Source: Acanthosepion pharaonis (lineage: Eukaryota > Mollusca > Cephalopoda > Sepiida > Sepiidae). Taken from it: DNA of 64,000 nucleotides. The stretch lies in contig CAHIKZ030005437.1 of the NCBI GenBank assembly GCA_903632075.3, positions 561,001-625,000 of the forward strand. Reading direction: 5' to 3'. Both the position numbers and the translations under genes were made by a program. The notes under the pieces were generated by a model that ran no database searches, was not told the origin of the DNA, and worked only from the letters and a program-made list of their open reading frames with translations. Positions 34,601-46,460 of the stretch are shown here, piece after piece. The first letter of the stretch is position 1. Every line of letters starts with the position of its first letter.

Positions 34601-37600
34601 TGTAAATTATTTATATTAATTTATAACGGATCTTTTAAAAGTATTTATGATGAAAGCTGACTTTACAGGCAATTTTCGTTCCTAGAACTCTCATTGAGAG
34701 TCAAGTATAATTTCGACCTTTCTATAAAATTAGTTGGGAAAATTATCCGATATGCCCCAATGCGCCTTATATGTTAATTCATACATTTCTATATACAATC
34801 ACACGACGTATGATATACAATGACATGCAAGGCTAATATGAAAAAATCATAAAACAAATATACAGAACCATCGCTTATAGGACCAAGACGAACAAGACGA
34901 TCAAATTTTACAGCCGAAACATAGATAATAAATCCTTTTTCAATCTTAACTTCAGATATACGATGAATTCCAGAAATATATTTCGACTTCTTGCACAGTC
35001 ATAAGGCAGGCATATTTCGATATCATTAGACAGACCTCTCACCATACTAAAACGATTATGCTTCTTAATGAACTTGGTGTCATTGGCGCAGCTACTTGCA
35101 TATCAGCTGAAGAAAAGCCACATTAAGTGTCCAATATATCAATTACTGGTTTTATAGTTTTACCATGAGAATCAGAAAACTGATTTTTCTGATACACTTT
35201 TCAGACAGAGCGGTTTCTTGGCTAATGAAATTGTTCTTATCAAGTTTGAAAATTGACTTCTCATTTTCTCGTTTGATCCTAAGCAACACCTTTCTAAGAA
35301 ATGCTCAAACAAAATAATTTATCAGTAACAATGATTAAAAGGCTTTCAATTATTTACTGAAATTATGCAGCGAGTCATATGACTTCAACCCATAGTCTCT
35401 TATGAAATGCAATTCACAAATAAGAACTTGAAAACTATTATTCCAACGCAAATTGATTCTATTTTCAGTAGATAACTGGGATATTCGTGAAATCCTTCAC
35501 GATATTGAATGATTAAATAACAAATACGGCTGGATTCTCATGAATGTATTATATCTAATGTCCATTAAAAACAGGATACATTTTGGTTAATGCAAATGTT
35601 TCTAGCATATTTCGTTAAAAACATTCTCAGTCAAATCAATGGCAGCATTATTCAGTCATTAAATTATTTTCCAGATTGTCAATTTAAACCACTTTTCATT
35701 TGAATTGCGTGCAAAAACATCAAATAATTTTAAATCAATTCGATGAATTCATTAAGGAATTTAAAACATGTATTTGAAACGTTGATCAGAGAAAATGAAA
35801 CAGGGGAAGAAACAATTTATCGCTTGAAGGTAACAGGTCTGAAGAATATGGTGATTTTCGAAGCGTAGCTTTGACACAAAGCCGAAAGTATGGGGCATCC
35901 AGTGAGGATCGAACTTACTACTCAATCGTATAGCGAGACAAGCCTGCTAACCATATCGAGGTGCCCACATCTGGAGAATATGGTACATAGAGAAAAAGTA
36001 ATAATTTTAGTTCCATTATCTTTCTTTACATCACCATTGTTTTGTCATGCAGCAAATTCGCTGATGGACATTCTTACCCAGGAAAGGTTGTTTTCCATTG
36101 CGTTACTCAAACACGACAATTATTAATGGAGACTTGCTCTGTAGCAATCTATTGAGATTCCAACAATTAGTAATATAAAATTATATTTGAATCTCAAACA
36201 CGAAGTTTTTTTCTTTCCAATAAACTGTTTAGAGGGAAATATTGAAGAGTGGTTAAGATCAACTTACAATATTTATTTTTTTTAATTTGGATTTTCGTAA
36301 TCAATCTTCACCACATCTGCCTATCTTGCCCCGAATTAGCATTTTCTGAATTAAACATGAGAAGAAAGGTAATTGTTTAAGTGTTGATGTTCCATTTTAC
36401 CATTTTCAGAAATTTTGCTATGACTTGTAAATGACAAACTAGAGCAGACTGATTAGACAATAAAGAACTTAGTAAACTCTAAAAGTTCACTAACATCGTA
36501 TAACGGATAACGCTGGGAAATCTAATAAAACAGAGGAATTAATAAAATTGCCTATAAAGTTTTCTTTTTTTGCCTATTTGGTATACATGATAGTTGAGAG
36601 TGTAAAGTAACTTCATTCTTTCCTGTCTTTTTATCTCTTTGAGTTCATTTAATAACTTTCATATTATATGATTACATTTTCACGGTTAAAGTAATTATTC
36701 CTGTGTGCATTTAATATTTTTTATTGCCTACATTGTGTTTGAATTCTGTTATATTCATTTTCTAACACAAAACACATTTTTTATCCTGATTTTGTTTTCT
36801 CTTTATCGCCCCTGTGCGTGAGAATAAAAGGAGAGAATGATAGAAAATCTCCAGAAAGGTTTTCCCTTGTACCTCTGGGAAACTTCACGAGGCTTTCATA
36901 TGGAAATACCAATAAAGTATTGGATTTTAATTTGATGCATTTGATGTTTAAATCAGAGTAAATACCTGGAAATTTTATGTATTAAATATAAAATAAATAC
37001 GGAATTATACATTTGAATTAATTATATTTTCTCAGTAGATTTTCAAATTTATTTAATTCGAGCACAATAATGTGAGTTTATAACGAGCAATATCAATCTA
37101 GACGTGTCTAAGATCGTATGAAGACATCTGATTACCAGCTTTGTGAATGCAGAAAAAGAAGTCACCGAATTTTGACTAATCTTATTAGTTTAATATATAG
37201 TCTAGTATTCGCAACCTATAAACCGATCACTAGTAATACTTTTCAACTGATAATATGATCTGATTTGCTCACAATTATTTTACAATGCAATTATATTTTC
37301 AAAGTCTTACATTTTTATCACTAGAAGAGTAGTATTTTAGAATTATTTCCAGGCATTATAATGTAGTGATATTTTTAAAGGCATGCATTTTTATCACTGG
37401 AAGAATTGTGTTTTAGAAAAGAAACTATACAGGGCAAACATGTATAAAGTATCACAATCATCTTTCTTCAATATAGTACATTGTAAATTTGATGTTAAAA
37501 CATAGCATCAGGAATAGAGAAGGTAAATAACTAAGCAAATGTATTTAAAAATGGCGTTCTCATGATATGAGAAAGTATTTAAAACTGTTCAAAATCCATT

Positions 37601-38999
37601 AAATATCGTTGTCAGCGTTCTAAACTATTCAACTTGATAATATTAACCAGCATTTCCCGAATGAGAATTGTTCCAGGTCATTATTCATGTTTCCAAGTTC
37701 ATTTGGCTTTCATGTCAATTACACACAAAGAGAATTTTTACCTAAATTAATTATTCGCCATTTTTCCTTTTTATCTTCTGACGAACATGAAAGTACAAGA
37801 AACATAAGAAGCCCTTCTGCCTGAAAATGTGTAGCAATGAAAAAACTTATTTGATTAACGCGCTTGTAAGGCATTTATTCTCCATTAAAGAAGCCATTTC
37901 ATTATTAACCTCAAACGTCCACTCATATATCGTATATTCTTTAGCAAAATATAGATCGGAATAAAAATAGAGGATTATTTTAATTTCAAGTATTCAGTCC
38001 AAAAAGTACTTTATCGTTATGCCAAATCTGCACAAGATTTGTTAAGCTAAATATCAAGAATAAACAAGCTAAATACAATTATTTATACTGCAAACTGACT
38101 TATACAAAATCTTTTATTCTATTTTAAATTCAAGAAATCAGTATAAATGAAAAACTGTTTTTTAGATCCTGTTGTCAAAAGAATATGGCTCGGCTTGTTA
38201 CGTTTAGTAGAGCAACAGTTGTAGCCTTTACTTTTCAATCAAAAGGAAAACATTTAACAATACCTTGACTAGTGATATAATTAATATTCTCACAAGATGT
38301 AACAAATTCAATTCAGTGTGTTTTGTGAAAAGATAAGACGTTTGTGTCTTGGTATAACTACACATCGAGTAAAATAATTATTTTGCAAATATATAACGGA
38401 ACTGAGGAATAATGTAGTTTCATTTTATAAAAATTGGCTTGCGAAATGATCACTTGCTATATAGAAATAATCAGATATTACTAAACAAGTTCAGATCATT
38501 ATTTGCTTGGTACCTGACGGAAAATACTACTATGTAGGCCTGAAGAAATTGATTAATACTTTTGCTATGGAAATTCAAAGTTGTTTTCAAACTTTCTCCT
38601 TAGTTATTTCATCTTACGTTTCTTATGAAACCAATTTATGAGGTTCACTAGAGACATGGCATTAATCATGTGGCACAAGTTTTTACTGCTATTTCATATG
38701 ATATTCTCTGTATGAATATGAGAAATGTTCCCCATGCTAGAAAATTAGCTTAAAAGTGACCAAATGATAAATAGATAATTCTCATTTGGCTTTTTATCTC
38801 CGGTTTCATTGCAGAAATACATTTTCAGAAATTAATTTCAGAAGCGGGAAGTCTTGGTTAAAATAAGAATCTTCGTTTGGTTTATTAACTAGAAATCTTA
38901 TTTATTTTGGACATTGATTTTATTTACATTGATATTTATTATTTTGTTTCACTAGCTTCAGTTATATTTCCAACAATTTAATAATTCCGTCCTCCCAGA
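34601..38999. other. No gene seen in 4.4 kb except a SINE head
   Basis: Long AT-rich stretch. Only the tRNA-derived SINE head at 35880-35962 is recognisable. The + frame at 35890-36126 starts inside that SINE and is not a gene. Confidence 0.5.
35880..35962 (-). mobile_element. tRNA-derived SINE head
   Basis: The minus strand reads GGCACCTCGATATGGTTAGC then GTTCGATCCTCACTGG. The A-box-like TATGGTTAGCAGG and B-box-like AGTTCGATCCTC lie at tRNA spacing, so this is a tRNA-related SINE promoter region. I see no tail or target duplication. Confidence 0.5.
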
Positions 39000-39001
39000 A
39001 G

Positions 39002-39109
<108 letters not shown>

Positions 39110-39173
39110 AATACTGATATATATTTTCTATATCAAGAACAATATTAGAGAAAATGTATGACAAAGTGAGTAT

Positions 39174-39250
39174 ATTTTCTTGTGATGCATTTCGTCGTTT
39201 TGGACTTCATCGGACTTTGTCCTGAAGAGCAAAACGCATCACAAGAAAAC
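39174..39250 (-). ncRNA. Foldback with hammerhead-like core (Penelope terminal-repeat type)
   Basis: The arms at 39174-39194 and 39231-39250 are near-perfect reverse complements (TTTTCTTGTGATGC...GCATCACAAGAAAA). On the minus strand the centre reads GTCCGATGAAGTCC, then AAAAC, then GACGAAATGCATCAC. The first box is CCGAUGA (one change from CUGAUGA; complement at 39207-39213), helix II is GUC/GAC, and GAAA (complement at 39190-39193) is followed by the palindromic UGCA and an AUC triplet. This is close to the minimal type I hammerhead of Penelope elements. It lies between two TA-rich microsatellites. Activity is untested. Confidence 0.5.
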
Positions 39251-39263
39251 TTTTATACTTATC

Positions 39264-39264
<1 letters not shown>

Positions 39265-39308
<44 letters not shown>
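39265..39308. repeat. (TA)n microsatellite
   Basis: About 22 TA repeats between the hammerhead-like foldback and the next foldback. Confidence 0.97.
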
Positions 39309-39313
<5 letters not shown>

Positions 39314-39462
39314 ATTCATGAATCATTCATACAAAAAACAAATATTCAAAAGGTTCGGGGTTGATGTATCTTATTTATATTGTTTGCGAAGATGCATTCT
39401 CGCCATTTAAATCATTAACCTCTATATTTGTTTTTTTGTATGAATGATTCATGAATTTATAA
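39308..39462. repeat. Foldback with 38-bp near-perfect arms
   Basis: The arms at 39308-39345 and 39424-39462 are reverse complements differing only by one extra T (both contain ATGAATCATTCATAC or its complement). The 78-base loop contains GAAGATGCATTCTCGCC. There is no coding potential. It looks like a MITE or a terminal-repeat foldback. Confidence 0.9.
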
Positions 39463-40429
39463 ATTATAATTTGCACCTTTAATTGATATATATATACTGA
39501 ACTTTTTCATTAAAAGAATTCTTGAAGGACTGAAGATACTATATATGAGGAATACAACAGATAATTGAAAGCTTCACAGACCAGCAGCAACAAATTTTGC
39601 ATAGTCACCAAATGAATGTGTACTTTGACTTGTCTTTAAATTCCAAATACTTCCCATCAACTGCTGCATTTATCACATTTTGAACAGTAATTGTACGAAT
39701 TAGTCGTTTGGTCCTCCAGAAGAAACTGTTGCCACAATACCAATATATGAAGACTGATTGGCCTTTGATATGATTAATAATCGTTCCTTTTCTTTTCTCC
39801 ATGATTTCTTGCCTCCCGCTTTGTTGTAACATTTCTACGTCACAATTTATTTTAAAAAATGAAACATTTTGTGTTAGGCTTATGCAATAGACGACAAACA
39901 TTCTAACAACTTACATAACCAACCAGTACAAATGATTTTCAGCACTTAATTTGAATATTTTCCCGCATACTGGTTATCTTCCGCGTGGTTTAACTTTGAT
40001 TATACTCAAGTAATCTTTTGATTTAGGCGCCATCGTCCACTGGGAATTCTGCGGCACAAAAGATCGAAAACAACTTTTTACAAACTCGATTATTTACATT
40101 ACCTCCTTCATAAGGTGCATAAAAATTGTGTTCGAGTTGCATTTTATCTTCCTTAAAATAGAAATACGTAATATATGGAAAATGTTCCCTTTTTCTCCCA
40201 ACTACAAATATTAGAATCAATAAACGCTAGGTTTTACAATTTAAAAAATGTACGATATGTAAATGCTACATTATCACCAAAAGCGATATTTTTTAATTGT
40301 TAACACAAAACGCTTCTTCTGATATCAAAGGTAGAACAAACATTCTGCGCCATACAAATTAAGAAACAATTTCAAGCAAAAGTTTTGTTACTGAAAAAGT
40401 GGATAAATGCATGTCTGCATTCCTGCATG
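39463..40429. other. No gene seen
   Basis: A minus frame of 98 codons at 39605-39901 (containing QNVINAAVDGKYLEFKDKSK) has no motif I recognise and is not called. The rest is AT-rich. Confidence 0.45.
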
Positions 40430-41790
40430 TTGACAATCGTCTTCTGTCTTTAAGAACTCAGGTGAATCGTCTGTTCCTTTTAACTATCGGCCTATTAGTC
40501 TTCTACCTGTATTTGGTAAAGTACTAGAGGACTTAATCAACTCTGAGCTGGTTAATCACCTCACATCATAGGGTTTTCTTTCAAATAAGCAATATGGCTT
40601 TCACTTATCTAGAGCAACTGCTGTTGTTTTAAGGATTTTATCTGAAAAAGTTTATAACGCCTTAAATAAGAATGGTGAAATTTGAAAGCATTTGACTGGG
40701 TTTGGCATAGCGGTCTTCGAAAGTTGAAAGGGCATGCTATTTTCGGACGAATTGTTGAACTGGTTCAGTCTTTCTTATCAAATCGCGAAATGAAATTTGT
40801 CTCTAACAACAACTCTTCCAGATATTTTTGCATTATTACGGGTGTCACCCGGGGATCTATCTTTGGACCTACGGTGTTTCTAATTTTCATCCTCATTGTC
40901 CAGCTCTCATCATCTCTGTATCTATGCTGAAAATAACTATTTACTTCTGTCAGAATAGTAAGTCTGATCGGTTCGATGAGTGGCAGTTGGTCTCAAAAGT
41001 GACTTAAAATCTGTTGGTAATTTGGGAGGTAAATCTTTTTAATTTTAACGTCTCCAAAACAAATCTGCTTTCTATTTCTATCATCTGAGTGATGATCCCG
41101 TTCTGACTTTCTCATTTTAACCTCCAGGGATATTGACGCGTTGCGCAGATATATGAAAGATTATATTGAATCCATTGCTAGGTTTGCCGCTAGAAAAGTT
41201 GGTTCAGTGTCGTGCTAGACAATCTTTCTCTCCAGAATCTATTTTACATATTTATAAGTCTACCATTCGAATATTGCTACCACATATTGTATTGTGCGCT
41301 TGCAATATTTAGAGATTCATGATAAAATTCAAAGAAGAATCTGCAATTGGTCATGACCTGGCATCCAGCATCAGGCACTTTCCAACCGCCATAATATAGC
41401 TCCATAGTGTCATTTCTATAAATACTTTTATGCTTCTGATGAACTTTGCTCTATAGTACTTAGACATATTTTTTAATTTAAGCGCAGTACTAGATTGGCA
41501 ACAAGGTCTCATTTTAAAATTGCTAGATGTAACCGAAAGTATTTTTTGTTATTAGTTTCTTTTCTCGAACTTCTCGCCAGTGGAAGTCTCTTCCGGCTTC
41601 TTGCTTTTCAGCCAAATTTGATCTTCAAAAATTTGAATGCAATGTCAATTGTTATCTACTGGATTCCTACCTTATTGTTCTTGCAGCTTAATGTTTTTCT
41701 TTTCCTTAATCTTTCACACTCAGTAACCCATTATATTTTAATGGCTTTACTGCCTTGCATGGGGTGAAATGATTAAAAATTAGAAACATA
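40430..41790 (+). mobile_element. LINE (Jockey/CR1-like) reverse transcriptase, longest copy of this family
   Basis: The + strand encodes FNYRPISLLPVFGKVLEDLI and SNKQYGFHLSRAT; then in the frame at 40682-40930 KAFDWVWHSGL, GRIVELVQSFLSNREMKFVS and GVTRGSIFGPTVFLIFI (family GVPQGSILGPTLFLIFIND). The catalytic YADD has become YAEN at 40923-40934. Downstream frames keep SPESILHIYKSTI, LLPHIVL and STRLATRSHFKIARCNRKYF, and the 3' tail shared with 13231, 18130 and 21105. Stops and frameshifts are frequent. It is 5'-truncated and dead. All four copies of this family lie on the + strand. Confidence 0.85.
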
Positions 41791-42335
41791 ATCATCTTCG
41801 TGGAAATATCTAATGCACTTTGAGAAATACAAAACTATTTTTAGAAGAACATATATTTTAAGCATGAGCAAATATTTATTAAACATGTCAAGTAATGACC
41901 AATTAAATGTTCTATGCACTTGTGAAATAAACAGATTATCAAATTACAAGCATTTGATGTCGGTATTGAAATAAAATATATGATCAATCCTAGTCATGTT
42001 GGAGTGTATATTTCATTCCTTCCGATACCGGAAAGTTTGTCAGCATCAAGAAATAAGTAACATTAGGTTTGAACATTAAAATTGAAATTACACTTCAGGA
42101 AGCATTTTGCTAAAGTCCAAAATTATTTAATAGACTAATATTTCAATAGCGCTTTTTATCTTCTTGAGTACAGTTCCCTTATGCTGTCAACATTCTGCAT
42201 GATTTGTGATAACTTTTTGATATTGGCCCCGTATTAGAAGCATAGATGCTAAGGTTTCGCAAAACAATCTATTGAGAAATATTTATAAAATAATTATGTA
42301 ATAAAATATCATAAATTTTTTATGAAAAAATGAGA
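41791..42335. other. No gene seen
   Basis: AT-rich DNA without a supportable feature. Confidence 0.5.
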
Positions 42336-42880
42336 AAGTGTTTTCACCAAAGAAAAATTTCGGTGGTAAGGAAGTTGTGAAACAATTCAAATATCTTAGA
42401 TTATCAGCGAATATTGTTCCAGAATAAAAACAATTTTAAGACCAGCACAGACAATAGTAGCTGTCGCAAAACTAAGAACCATCTAGAAAAAAAAGAACAT
42501 CTACAGTAAATCAAAGATCGGTCTGTTGCGTGCTTTGGCCTTCTTAATCATTCTGGACGTCTGCGAATCTTGGACACTAAGAGACAGAATAACAGTGAAG
42601 AATTGAAGCATTGGAAATAAGATGTTATAGTATCATCCACCATCAAGAAGAGCAACAATCTTTCAACTACCATCCTACAAGGTAACACTAAGTGGTAGCA
42701 AAGGAAGACAGTAAGTGGACAGGAAGATCATTCCGAAACTCAGACATTGGCAGGCAACTGAAAAATATGGAAGGAGCTGGTTTGGTGCTCATTCAGTGAC
42801 CGTACAACCACACCCTGTCATGCGACTCATGATGATGGTTACAAAACACCCCATAGTGCCTCCCTGTAATTCGTCGATAA
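42336..42880 (+). mobile_element. LINE (RTE/BovB-like endonuclease-RT) 3' end
   Basis: Broken + frames read EVVKQFKYLRLSANIVPE, ARTIVAVAKLRTI, IYSKSKIGLLRALAFLIILD, VCESWTLRDRI and IEALEIRCYSIIHHQEEQQS, then GSKGRQ and later TFRNSDIGRQLKNM. This is the usual thumb to C-terminal order of this LINE group (FKYLGS, LLRALxxSxxLYxCESWTL, EALEMRCYR, GRQRKRWEDNI, FxxSxRxxEDR). The tail reads VTVQPHPVMRL, typical of the end. It is a separate family from the Jockey/CR1-like copies and is a decayed 5'-truncated copy. Confidence 0.75.
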
Positions 42881-44899
42881 TCAAGCACGTAATACAGGTT
42901 TAAATAACATGTCAAGAAAATGAAATGATTTGTTAATTTGACTTCTAACATTTGAAACCGACTACTTGTTACAGTTCAGTAAGCCTTAGTTTTAATGGAT
43001 AATACAGTCTACACCAGTGTAAAAACATTAAGATAAAAATGGAAGTTTAATGAAACCTCTGAAAATTCTAGGCAGAAACTTGGCTTAATCCATTAAGTCA
43101 TCTATGATTTTCTTTCTAAGGACTGAACATCAGTTCACAAGAAACTTGGTTTTCAAGCAAGCAGATTTTCATTTCGGATTGGCTGATATAATAGAGACAC
43201 TGTAAGATGTTTGGACATGATTTCAGTTTACAAATTAGTTATTGCAAAGTTTTATAATGAAATATTCAGTGCATTAATGAATTTTTTGTTGCTTAAACTC
43301 AAATGATTAGAAAATGCGGAGCATCAATTATGTTGGACATAATTTAATTTAAAATTAAACAAATTCCTAAACTCTGTTAGTTTTGCTACTTTTTCTTAAT
43401 TTTTGAATGCTAACTTAATTAATTTGTTTAACGTTGCTCACCGTGAAAAAGGCAAATCAAGAGAAACAGTACAACAAAAGCCAATGTTTTGTGTTTGCTG
43501 TTTTGAGCGGCTATACGGAATTTAATCCTCAGTTATTTTCTCACCAACAAATAACAAAGGAAAGTGAAAATTCTAATTGAATATATCACTGGAGAAATGG
43601 CAAACAGAGGCAAAGTCAGACAAAAGAGGCTAATTTAATCACTGTCCATTGCCGAGGGGATCGCCAAATAACATGATGTTATTTGAGTTAGAGACTTAAC
43701 TTTAAACATGCTCAAAGTATACGATTATCTTGTAGCCAAATATAAAGAGAACAATCACATGTTTATTCAGATTCATTAAATAAATCTTTTAATGTTGGTA
43801 GCATTTCTAAGCTGCTAATATTGTATTTACCGATTTCACTTCATTCTTTTGATATGAACAAATGTTTTAAATGTTGTTTTTTTATAATTTGTATTCGCAT
43901 TTTGAGTTTTTGGTTCATTGTTGTAAATGATGTCGAATGGCAAACACTTGAACTTTAATCGTTTAAAATGAAATCGATTGATAAATGATGGTAATCGAAT
44001 ATTTGTCACGACATTCTATACTACATGATTACTCATGGTGCAACTAAGGTCAGAATCGGAGGCCGATGTGAACATGTTTGAATTTCAGAAATTTTGGGAG
44101 AAAAGATAAGTTGAAGAACGTTCTTAATAAATAACTTTCTCATTAATTTTGTAGTATAAAAATCTATTATCATCATTTTATTAAAATAACTTTTATAAAG
44201 AAAAGATTATTTATAAAAAATTAAATTTTATCAATATATTTGTTATGAATTACAATATCAGAGAAAAATATCTTTGTGACAAATAGGAGTATTTTTAAAA
44301 TAAATTAAACAAAATCGAGGAAAACATATTTGAAAGAAAAGTCTGTTCGAAGTTAAACATAAAACATTTGAATTCTTGAGAGAGTGTTTGTAATATTTGT
44401 AAAAAAAAAACCTATAAAAATCGGATCAACAAATTATTTCATTAAATCAAGTAAAATGACATATTTCGATTAGAGCATACTGCTGTGTCTTGTTCTTTTT
44501 TTTTTTTTTTAATTTTGTTAAATATAATTTCTGGTATAAATACAAATTCTGGTAAAAACTAAACATACTTTATGCCTGTTAGAAACAGGAGTACAGATTT
44601 CACAAAATGTTGAGGTTTATCATTAGTGGATTTTCCTTTATAATAAAGAATTTCATAGAGGATAATAATCATTTTAAATGATGAAAAGGGTTAAATAAAA
44701 TTCCAGGTCTCGTAAACTACATTCATTTATGAATCTTGCACGAAAAGTTTGTTTCTGCAATGAATATAAAATAATAGCAATTCTGAAGGAAATAAATATT
44801 ACACTTACCTCAATTAAATAGGTTAACCTTATTCCAAGTGTTAAAGAAAACATCTCTTTCAATTTCTTAAGCAGATTAAAGAAGTGAAATTCTAAACCG
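42881..44899. other. No gene seen
   Basis: AT-rich; poly(A) or poly(T) runs at 44400-44411 and 44495-44511. No supportable frame. Confidence 0.5.
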
Positions 44900-45270
44900 A
44901 ACTAAAATGCGTGGTTCCCAGTGAAATGATGAACTTTTAAAGTAGTCCACCAGTTATAGCCCTTCATTGAACCATGAGTTTTCTTATATCAGTCAGGTAT
45001 GTGCCATGCGTGATACATGCTAAGGCGATCATGTATCGTTCGATACATGACTGACGAGGTAGATTTTTCCCACAGTAGGTTGCCATTTCTTTCTGTCATA
45101 GACCAGTCCAAGGCTATAGAACCCAGTCTGCCCTGCTATTTATCTATAGCTGAATGGAGAAGAAGAGGATTCATACATTTCCCAAGAGTATGAGAACTTA
45201 AGTGAATGTAATGGATTTCGAACTCGGATCTCCGATTCCTCAATCTAAGCCGCTATCCGTTACACCATAC
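44900..45270 (-). mobile_element. tRNA-derived SINE, near full length
   Basis: On the minus strand it starts GGTGTAACGGATAGCGGCTT (A-box region) and continues with GATCCGAGTTCGAAATCC (B-box). The body contains CTTGGGAAATGTATGAATCC, and the 3' part contains a palindrome CATGTATCGAACGATACATG and GGTGGACTACTTTAAAAGTT. The head and CTTGGGAAATG.TATGAAT box are shared with the SINE at 61335-61495. RNA polymerase III would transcribe such an element and LINE machinery would mobilise it. The 3' end is approximate. Confidence 0.75.
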
Positions 45271-45559
45271 ATTATTTTCTTATATACAAATCTTTATGAA
45301 ATTTTGTTTATATTTTTGTCTTCCTGTGCTACATCAGTTAAAATTATATAACCTGAACCTAGTAAATTCTATTTATTTTTTAACAGTGAAGTCTATTTGC
45401 AAAAATTAAATTCATATCTTCACATGAGACGAAGTATCAACATGATTCAAAGTTTATTTGTATTAACATTTCAGATTTTGCCATAAATCTTCACAGTACA
45501 GCTTCCATTCACTGTGATAAATCTCAACATCTCTGGTCATCGCTTAGAAAGTACATTTA
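45271..45559. other. No gene seen
   Basis: Short AT-rich spacer between the SINE and the LINE 3' end. Confidence 0.5.
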
Positions 45560-46460
45560 TTTTATCTTAATTCTTTTTTTTTTACTCTCGAAGAATTTGA
45601 CAAAGTAAATCTTGGGAAAATTTGAATAGAACTTCCTCCTTACCAATGGAATACAAAGGGAATGAGGAGTATTCGGCTCCGTTCACGTGGTACGAAGGTT
45701 GTAGCTGTAAAGGTCTGAACTGATGGATCTAAGGAATCTAGATTGTCTAAAAATGTGCCATGGAAATAGGTTTCATCTGTGAGAAAAGCGATGTAGGGGT
45801 GAAAATAATTAAACACACACAAAAGCCGCGTAAAAGCGTTTGAACTCTGGAAGGTGAAGATTGGATAGATTTAAAATTGATGTAGCAGAAATTCTCCATT
45901 TCTGGTCTGATCTGAACCCTATAAAGATACAGCATGACAAGAGGTGTCAGGTACTTTTTAGGGCGTCACTAGAACCAACCATTTTTGCAGCATCTTTAGG
46001 AATAGATCTTCTGTGTTCCAAATGAGGTCTAATGAAAGTATTCAAAGTAAACCGCTCCTCATGACATGAAAAAATTCAGGGTATGTTCGATGATGATCGA
46101 ACGTTAATTGATTTTGAAGGTATCGGATGTTACAAATCAGTCCCCCCCCATTGAGCTAAGAGTTAAATCAGAAGAGAGATCAGCCTCCGGGTTCTGATCA
46201 TGAAGATTTAACATCATATGTATATAAAAATATATATTTACTAATGATTTGATAATGTTCATTGGCAGATCTAGTAAGATCGAGGAAAGATACTTGAGGG
46301 AAGCCTTTATTAATCGTACCGGGTTTAAAAGACTGGCCGTTGACGATGGCATTCAGAAGATTCAAAGTCTGAAATCTCCATAACTGTAAATAGTATTTCA
46401 TAGTTTCATGTTCAAACTCATTATAAGTATCACGAAAAGAATTAAAAAGGGGCTCCATAG
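45560..46460 (-). mobile_element. LINE (CR1/Jockey-like, second subfamily) RT to C-terminus, minus strand
   Basis: Minus-strand frames, in order: LLNAIVNGQSFKPGTINKGF (family VNGQ...INxGVPQGS), DLPMNIIKSLVNIYF with the catalytic box read as YTYD near 46211-46225, QNPEADLSSDLTLSSMG, then WGRDWLVTF- and HHRTYPEF-type remains, IRPHLEHR, YLTPLVMLYLYRVQIRPEME, and the C-terminal FHGTFLDNLDSLDPSVQTFT then VPRERSRILLIPFVFHW. The order and motifs are those of a Jockey/CR1-type LINE. Frames switch repeatedly and the second catalytic Asp pair is lost. The peptide TDETYFH at first looks like a DDE transposase but fits the LINE frame better. Confidence 0.75.

Noticed and set aside
35880..35962. A functional tRNA gene
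   Set aside because: Boxes A and B are present, but the stems do not form a full cloverleaf by eye and the setting is that of a SINE.
35890..36126. Frame beginning MGHPVRIELTTQ
   Set aside because: It starts inside a tRNA-derived SINE read on the opposite strand.
45640..45822. TDETYFH peptide as a DDE transposase
   Set aside because: Neighbouring frames read as consecutive LINE reverse transcriptase motifs, which explain the peptide better.
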